38,384 nucleotides of DNA from Lutibacter sp. (lineage in GTDB: Bacteria; Bacteroidota; Bacteroidia; Flavobacteriales; Flavobacteriaceae), in NCBI GenBank assembly GCA_030694935.1, contig JAUYUA010000009.1, positions 1 to 38,384 on the forward strand, read 5' to 3'. Both the position numbers and the translations under genes were made by a program. Positions 34,005-38,384 of this stretch are shown here, one piece after another. Below the pieces are notes generated by a model. It was given only the letters and a program-made list of their open reading frames with translations, ran no database searches and was not told where the DNA came from. The number at the start of each line of letters is the position of its first letter. Position 1 is the stretch's first letter.

Positions 34005-34508
34005 TTATTTTTTTATGAAAATATTTGTAAAGTAATTTCTGTTGTCAGAATTTTTTTCCATAGAAATCCCGAAATGTGTATAATCTGGATTTTCAATAAC
34101 TTTTCTGTGCCCATCACTGTTTAACCAACCTTTAACCACACCTTCAGCTGTGTTAAATCCGTAAGCTACATTTTCGCCAACAGTTTTTGCGCCAGCTTCA
34201 GACATTAAGGTTTGGGCTCTTTGTGCAAAATTGTCGTGGCTAATTTGACCAACTTCAATCATATAATTGGTATGGCCGTCTGCCACTCCCGAAACAATGT
34301 TTAAAGTGTTTAAGGTGTTTAGGCCTAAGCTTGATCTGTGTGCGTTTACCAGGCTAACGATTTCAGATTCTATATCTGAATAAACAACTTTGGCGTTTAC
34401 AACTTCGCTGTTTTCATTGAAATAAACACCGTCGTCTTCTTTTGCGCAGGAAAATAATAGGGTAGTTAAAAGAATTAATGCGAGTAATTTTGGGGCATAA
34501 GTTTTCAT
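34005..34508 (-). CDS. CAP (SCP/PR1-like) domain lipoprotein
   Basis: This 167-residue lipoprotein has lipobox Cys21 (TTLLFSC) and a CAP domain spanning about 45-167. It shows the cavity motifs VNAHRSSLGL, ADGHTNYM, GQISHDNFAQRA, VGENVAYGF, GWLNSDGHRKVIENPDYTHFGI and the final NYFTNIF strand. The family's two histidines and acidic residue are present. CAP proteins are extracytoplasmic; bacterial roles include cell-wall or lipid interactions and are mostly unknown. It has an elaborate upstream region: a minisatellite leader, a promoter-like box and a phased repeat array. Confidence 0.9.
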   Translation of the reverse strand: MKTYAPKLLALILLTTLLFSCAKEDDGVYFNENSEVVNAKVVYSDIESEIVSLVNAHRSSLGLNTLNTLNIVSGVADGHTNYMIEVGQISHDNFAQRAQTLMSEAGAKTVGENVAYGFNTAEGVVKGWLNSDGHRKVIENPDYTHFGISMEKNSDNRNYFTNIFIKK

Positions 34509-34523
34509 TTTTTTTTGGGGTTA

Positions 34524-34606
34524 GGGGTTGATTTATTTTTTTTTGGGTTTTGGGGTTGATTTATTTTTTTGGGTTTTGGGGTTGATTTATTTTTTTTGGG
34601 TTTTGG
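34524..34606 (-). repeat. 26-27-bp minisatellite in the CAP gene's 5' leader
   Basis: Three units of about 26, 26 and 27 bp plus a partial unit have the plus-strand form GGGTTTTGGGGTTGATTTA followed by T7-T9. Read in the gene's direction they give A-run, TAAATCAACCCC, AAAACCC. The last A-run sits directly before the ATG at 34508. A-rich sequence in this position promotes initiation in Bacteroidetes, so the repeated unit is effectively a repeated translation leader. Confidence 0.85.
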
Positions 34607-34626
34607 TTTTTTGCTTTCTTATGATA

Positions 34627-34634
34627 CAAATGTA
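34627..34634 (-). promoter_or_regulatory. -7 box TACATTTG for the CAP gene
   Basis: The minus strand reads TACATTTG, an exact TAnnTTTG match. Nineteen nt upstream is GTTTA, one base off the TTTG -33 box, which would suit a promoter needing an activator. Transcription would begin near 34619, making the minisatellite the 5' UTR. Confidence 0.5.
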
Positions 34635-34656
34635 GGAAGAATATTTTAATAAATAA

Positions 34657-34791
34657 ACTTTTTGTATAAAAAATTTACCATTTGTTGTAAAAAACTTACC
34701 ATTTGTTTATAAAATATGTCAGTTTATCAGTAAACAAAGGGTTTATAACCTTAAAAAAATTACCATTTATTTATAAAAACATACCGTTTGT
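34657..34791. promoter_or_regulatory. Phased direct-repeat array resembling LytTR-regulator sites
   Basis: Nine-bp sites occur at 34657 (ACTTTTTGT), 34677 (ACCATTTGT), 34698 (ACCATTTGT), 34719 (TCAGTTTAT), 34762 (ACCATTTAT) and 34783 (ACCGTTTGT). A poorer site lies near 34738. Spacings are 20, 21, 21, 43 (two times 21 plus 1) and 21 bp. The sites at 34719 and 34783 match the known LytTR pattern [TA][AC][CA]GTTN[AG][TG] fully and the others differ by one or two bases. The array begins about 38 nt upstream of the inferred CAP transcription start. No regulator gene is in the window. Confidence 0.55.
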
Positions 34792-35174
34792 TTATAAAAT
34801 AGATCAAAAAAATTTGAAAAAAAGTAAAATAATGCCTTTTTAAAGATCAATTTTAATGGTAAAAAAGCGTAAAATGTCCCAATTTGTACAATAGGCCAAT
34901 TAATTTGATTTTGATAAGAAATTAAAAGATTATGTATCAATCAAAAATTAGCATTCTTCGATTTGGAAATTCTTCAAGGTAATGGAAATCAATTAGATGT
35001 GTAAAGAAATAAGTATCGGATTGTTAGAAGCGGGTTTGTTTATGGGTGTATAAAATCAAAATAATTTACAATAAATAGAAGGAAACCTTAAAATTTGCGA
35101 AAATTTTGAAAACAGACTTTAGTTTTTGAAAAATCGTAATAATTGATGGCAATCGCTAAAATTTTGTTTGAATA
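34792..35174. other. 383-bp AT-rich intergenic region
   Basis: It lies between the repeat array and the 3' end of the NamZ-type gene. I see no ORF above about 20 codons with family resemblance, no hairpin with a T-tract and no repeat. Confidence 0.5.
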
Positions 35175-36407
35175 TCATTCGTACAACAAATATTTTGACC
35201 TGATTTTTTTAAATGCTTCAATTTCGGGTTGCCAAGAGGACCGAATTCTTTCGGCGGGCATTCCGTTTTTTATTTGGGTTTCAAGTTCGGAGGTTCCGGC
35301 GTGGGCGGTGAATGATGCACCAAAAAATTGTTCTGTTTTGGGCGTTTTTGAATAGGCGTCAAGTATCCATGAAATATTAACGTTGCTTAATCGTTCCGTA
35401 TTTTTTAAATCGACACCGTAACATAATTTACCTAGGTGTTTAGGCGATTTGGCACCTACATTGGGTTGTGGGGTGTAATTAAACGCAGTTCTCGGAAAAA
35501 ATGGTGCGCCATATTGCTGAAATTGGTTTTCAGTTCCCCTTCCTTCGTTGATGATGGTTCCTTCAAAAAATCCCAAACTCGGATATAAATTAATCGCCTT
35601 ATCGTTTGGCAGGTTTGGTGAAGGTTTAATAGGAAGGTGGTATTCGCTTTGGTGGGTATAGTTTTTCAAAGGAATTACCGTCAGATTACACAATGCTTTA
35701 TTTTTTAACCAATGTTCCCCGTTAATCATTTGGGCATATTCTCCAATGGTCATTCCATAAACCAGCGGAACAGGATGCATTCCCAAGAAACTGCTGTGTT
35801 CCATTTTTAAGGTTGGGCCGTCAATATAATGTCCGTTCGGATTTGGCCGATCCAAAACAATGAGCGGAATGCCATTTTCGGCGCAGGCCTCCATTACATA
35901 ATGCAGGGTAGATATATAGGTGTAAAATCGCACCCCAACATCCTGAATATCAAAAATAACAAGTTCAATTCCTTTAAGTTGTTCCGTTGTTGGCTTTTTG
36001 TTTTTTCCATATAAAGAAACAATGGGCAACCCCGTTTTTACATCAAATCCATCATTTACCGTTTCGCCGGCATCAACATCGCCCCTAAATCCGTGCTCCG
36101 GAGAAAATACTTTTGAAATATTTATTTTATGGGAAAGCAGGGAATCAACCAAATGCAAAGAGCCATTTTTTTTGAAAATAACGCTGGTCTGATTCGCCAC
36201 AACGGCAATATTTTTACCCGCCAATAAAGGCAAGTAGGCCGCTGTATTGTTTGAGCCAACCACAATTTTCTGCTGTTGGATTTGTGCAATAGTTTCTGGT
36301 TCAGGTATGGGGTTCAAGGCCCTATTTTTTGCCGAGCAGGAATTCAAACAAAAAAACAATGTTAAAACCGATAAGAAATATGTATTTTTGAACCGTATAG
36401 AAATCAT
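35175..36407 (-). CDS. NamZ/DUF1343 family exo-N-acetylmuramidase-like lipoprotein
   Basis: This 410-residue protein has lipobox Cys24 (FFCLNSC) and the DUF1343 domain: LAGKNIAVVANQTSV, KVFSPEHGFRGDVDAGE, LPIVSLYG, IFDIQDVGVRFYTYISTL, LDRPNPNG, PSPNLPN and LGFFEGT followed by NEGRGT. Family member NamZ releases terminal MurNAc from peptidoglycan fragments (GH171), so it probably recycles wall fragments in the periplasm. The conserved acidic and histidine positions (SPEHGF, EGT, NEGRG) are intact. It is divergent from the permease gene with almost no gap between starts. Confidence 0.92.
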   Translation of the reverse strand: MISIRFKNTYFLSVLTLFFCLNSCSAKNRALNPIPEPETIAQIQQQKIVVGSNNTAAYLPLLAGKNIAVVANQTSVIFKKNGSLHLVDSLLSHKINISKVFSPEHGFRGDVDAGETVNDGFDVKTGLPIVSLYGKNKKPTTEQLKGIELVIFDIQDVGVRFYTYISTLHYVMEACAENGIPLIVLDRPNPNGHYIDGPTLKMEHSSFLGMHPVPLVYGMTIGEYAQMINGEHWLKNKALCNLTVIPLKNYTHQSEYHLPIKPSPNLPNDKAINLYPSLGFFEGTIINEGRGTENQFQQYGAPFFPRTAFNYTPQPNVGAKSPKHLGKLCYGVDLKNTERLSNVNISWILDAYSKTPKTEQFFGASFTAHAGTSELETQIKNGMPAERIRSSWQPEIEAFKKIRSKYLLYE

Positions 36408-36414
36408 AGACCAA

Positions 36415-37650
36415 TTGAATTACGAGTTATTTATTGCAAAACGCATTATTGCCGCAAAGCAATACAAAAGTAGCATTTCATCACCAATAATAAAAATAGC
36501 GATTATAGCAATTGCGATGGGCATGATGATTATGATGGTTTCCGTAGCCACCGGCATAGGACTTCAGCAAAAGATTCGCGAAAAATTATCAGGCTTTAAC
36601 GGCCATATACAAATCACGAATTTTGACGACAACAATTCGGAGATCACTTTAAATCCGGTTTCAAAAAAACAAGATTTTTATCCGAAATTCACCAACATAG
36701 ACGGCGTTAAAAATGTGCAGGTTTTTGCTACCAAAGCGGGTATTATCAGGACCAAAACCGATTTTGAAGGCATTATTTTTAAAGGTGTGGCGCAGGAATA
36801 CGACTGGACTTTTTTTAAAGAATACCTTATTAAAGGCAGGTTGCCCGATTTTTCTAAGGAAGTTTCCAATGAAGTGCTCATTTCCGAAGAAATTTCTAAC
36901 AGGCTCAACATACATTTGGGTGATGAATTTAACATTCTTTTTGTAAAAGATGATCCGGCAAAAGCGCCTTGGATTCGTGTGGTGAACGTGGTTGGCATTT
37001 ACAATTCTGGCTTTCAGGAGTTTGACGAAAATTTTGTGATTGCCGATATTCGGCATATTCAAAAAATGAACCGTTGGAATGATGATGAAGTAGGCGGATT
37101 TGAAGTGTTGCTGAATAATTTCGATGAGATTCAGCAAAAAAGTGATCAGGTGTATTTGCAAACAGCTTCTACACTAAACAGCAAAAGTGTTATTGAAAAA
37201 TACCCTTCCATCTTTGAATGGATTAGTTTGTTCGACAATAATATGTACTTGATTATCGCCATTATGATTTTGGTTGCCGGCATCAATATGATTACCGCTT
37301 TATTGGTGCTTATTTTAGAAAGAACACAAATGGTAGGCATTTTAAAGGCGCTTGGCGGGTCCAATTTCAGCATCAGAAAAATCTTTTTGTACAATGCGGC
37401 CTACCTTATTATAAAAGGCTTGTTTTGGGGAAACCTTATTGGGCTCACACTGTTATTTGTTCAAAAATATTTTAGTGTTTTAACCTTAAACCCTTCAACA
37501 TACTACGTAAATACCGTCCCGGTCTATATCGATTTTGGATATATTGTGCTTCTAAATGTTGGAACATTGTTACTTTGCTTGTCTATGCTAATTATCCCTT
37601 CCATCATCATCGCAAAAATAAGTCCGGCGAAATCCATTAAGTTTGAATAA
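36415..37650 (+). CDS. FtsX/MacB-type ABC transporter permease (LolC/LolE-like)
   Basis: The protein has an N-terminal transmembrane segment (about 30-50, IIKIAIIAIAMGMMIMMVSV), a large periplasmic MacB-like domain (about 60-270) and three C-terminal transmembrane segments of the FtsX fold. It ends IIAKISPAKSIKFE. These are features of the permeases that extract lipoproteins from the inner membrane. I start it at TTG 36415 (LNYELFIAKRIIAAKQ, where homologues begin M-N-[YF]-E-x-F-I-A-x-R), giving 411 residues. The open frame runs back to 36247, but that part is antisense to the NamZ coding region. No ATPase gene is adjacent. Confidence 0.88.
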   Translation: MNYELFIAKRIIAAKQYKSSISSPIIKIAIIAIAMGMMIMMVSVATGIGLQQKIREKLSGFNGHIQITNFDDNNSEITLNPVSKKQDFYPKFTNIDGVKNVQVFATKAGIIRTKTDFEGIIFKGVAQEYDWTFFKEYLIKGRLPDFSKEVSNEVLISEEISNRLNIHLGDEFNILFVKDDPAKAPWIRVVNVVGIYNSGFQEFDENFVIADIRHIQKMNRWNDDEVGGFEVLLNNFDEIQQKSDQVYLQTASTLNSKSVIEKYPSIFEWISLFDNNMYLIIAIMILVAGINMITALLVLILERTQMVGILKALGGSNFSIRKIFLYNAAYLIIKGLFWGNLIGLTLLFVQKYFSVLTLNPSTYYVNTVPVYIDFGYIVLLNVGTLLLCLSMLIIPSIIIAKISPAKSIKFE

Positions 37651-37652
37651 TG

Positions 37653-37675
37653 CCCCCTAACCCCCGAAGGGGGAA
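37653..37675 (+). repeat. Gene-end palindrome after the permease gene
   Basis: CCCCTAACCCCCGAAGGGG with extra terminal C and G begins 2 nt after the stop codon. It has the same sequence and orientation relative to its gene as the element after argS. The CCCCC-GAA-GGGGG hairpin has no strong T-tract, so classical termination is uncertain. Confidence 0.75.
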
Positions 37676-38042
37676 CTGTTAAGGAAAATAAACTAAATAG
37701 AATTATATAAAAGCATAAGATATTTAGAACTATTAATCAATAACCCCGAATCAAAAAGAAACCGTCATATGAGTTTTTTCGTTGTAAAATAGGTTGTTTT
37801 TTTAGCGTTGGCTGAAGGAGCAACCCAAAGAGCCTCGAGGCTGGGGAAGCGGGGCAAAGGCGGTCTGGGTGATGTGGTGAAAAAATTGGACTAATTTTAC
37901 AGAAAAAAATCAGTAGACTAGATTTTTTGTTACTTTTTTATCAATGAAAAAAGTAAAAAACATCCAATAGGATTACTAATTGATTAAAGAAATTGTAATT
38001 TAAATATAAAAATATAATTAATTGCTAATTTTTTTTCTTTTA
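37676..38042. other. Intergenic region without recognisable gene
   Basis: It holds a GC-richer patch (about 37805-37890) with the palindrome AGCCTCGAGGCT and a TTTTTT-GTTACTTTTTTATC stretch near 37924. It then becomes very AT-rich. Short frames exist, but none shows a family. It may be a decayed gene end. Confidence 0.45.
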
Positions 38043-38231
38043 CCCCAACCCTATCTTCGACAAAAACTCAGGATGATATAGGCGAGAAAAAAACTATTTA
38101 TGAATCAGATGAAAAAGACAGAAACTGTTTTGGCTAAATAATATATTTTTGACAACCAACTCTAATAAAAGTTATAATTATCAAATTTTACTCTAGACCT
38201 TTGCAGAGCGGAGCCGAAGTAGGGTTAGGGG
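38043..38231. repeat. Imperfect terminal inverted repeats around about 190 bp (MITE-like)
   Basis: CCCCAACCCTATCTTCG at 38043-38059 and CGAAGTAGGGTTAGGGG at 38215-38231 are inverted copies with two single-base slips. The 155 bp between them have no coding potential. The arms resemble the CCCCTAACCCC part of the gene-end palindromes. It could be a non-autonomous element or two independent repeats. Confidence 0.4.
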
Positions 38232-38246
38232 TTTGTAAAATTCAAC

Positions 38247-38384
38247 TAGTGTTAAGTTAATTTTGATATGACGGTTAATATTTGTATCTTAGCATCAAAA
38301 ACGGCAAATGGCACACTACACAATCAAGCTAAGCAAAATTGAGGTTGAAGATTTCAATAAAATTATTAACAAAGGGAGACACAG
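38247..38384 (+). mobile_element. Left end of an IS630-family element (truncated by window edge)
   Basis: The transposase start at 38308 is preceded by about 60 nt of non-coding sequence. A TA dinucleotide at 38247-38248, the usual IS630 target, is followed by GTGTTAAGTTAATTTTG, a plausible terminal repeat. The right end is outside the window, so the boundary and completeness are inferred. Confidence 0.5.
38308..38384 (+). CDS. IS630-like transposase, N-terminal 25 residues only
   Basis: The frame opens MAHYTIKLSKIEVEDFNKII and continues NKGRH to the window edge. The pattern 'L(S/T)K.E...L..IINKG.H' is the start of IS630-type transposases in Bacteroidetes, ahead of their helix-turn-helix domain. 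Only 77 nt are available, so the assignment rests on this N-terminus. Confidence 0.6.
   Translation, partial: MAHYTIKLSKIEVEDFNKIINKGRH

Noticed and set aside
34996-35055. Short frame MCKEISIGLLEAGLFMGV
   Set aside because: Only 18 codons, with no leader or partner; it could be a relic but cannot be supported.
36247-36414. N-terminal extension of the permease
   Set aside because: It is antisense to the NamZ signal-peptide coding region and lacks resemblance to the family; TTG 36415 matches the family N-terminus.
36661-37161. 166-residue minus-strand ORF
   Set aside because: It is a shadow of the permease's periplasmic domain and has no motifs.

Overview
The window is a chromosomal segment of a low-GC member of the Bacteroidota, almost certainly a marine-type Flavobacteriaceae. 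The evidence is a SusC/SusD pair, a DUF4295 gene next to rpmB-rpmG, the bacillithiol gene bshC, many short lipoproteins whose cysteine follows a hydrophobic leader, A-rich leaders instead of Shine-Dalgarno sites, and promoters of the TTTG-N20-TAnnTTTG type (clearest at 2828-2859).

Layout. 1-8.8 kb: an esterase lipoprotein and a small unknown gene, then the housekeeping run cinA, rpmB, rpmG, DUF4295, ftsY, an amidase lipoprotein, a divergent beta-lactamase-fold lipoprotein and rimO. 8.9-11.3 kb: a decayed 'stress block' (small-membrane-protein pseudogene, intact terC, zinc-ribbon pseudogene, two-domain Usp). 11.7-21.1 kb: a minus-strand peptide-utilisation island (M14 carboxypeptidase, SusD, SusC, S9 peptidase), with terminator-like hairpins splitting it into three transcripts. 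21.3-26.6 kb: a methyltransferase pseudogene, then an intact and longer stress block (small membrane protein, orf103, terC, zinc ribbon, mscS-type channel, Usp, methyltransferase) leading into bshC. 28.2-33.2 kb: two small unknown or metal-binding genes, lpdA, argS and a cysteine-cluster gene. 33.2-35.2 kb: a repeat-rich zone around a CAP-domain lipoprotein and a 62-residue ORF. 35.2-37.7 kb: a NamZ-type muramidase and a divergent LolC/E-like permease. 37.7-38.4 kb: palindromic repeats and the left end of an IS630-family element cut by the window edge.

The most informative pattern is that the two stress blocks are collinear (small membrane protein, terC, zinc ribbon, Usp, methyltransferase). 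The methyltransferase fragment at 21.3 kb completes the first copy. The region therefore looks like a tandem duplication whose left copy is decaying and is now split by the peptide-utilisation island. The terC genes share a 119-nt perfectly identical tract amid otherwise diverged sequence, which suggests gene conversion. The second notable zone is the CAP gene's upstream region: direct repeats spaced about 21 bp and resembling LytTR-regulator sites, a promoter-like box, and a 26-27-bp minisatellite that would form the 5' leader. Nearby lie a cluster of GTTGTGGGGACAAC palindromes inside 70-bp repeats, several tracts of TTT-starting heptamers, and a CCCCTAACCCCCGAAGGGG palindrome that abuts stop codons. 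All functions are read from sequence motifs and memory of the families; no searches were run.
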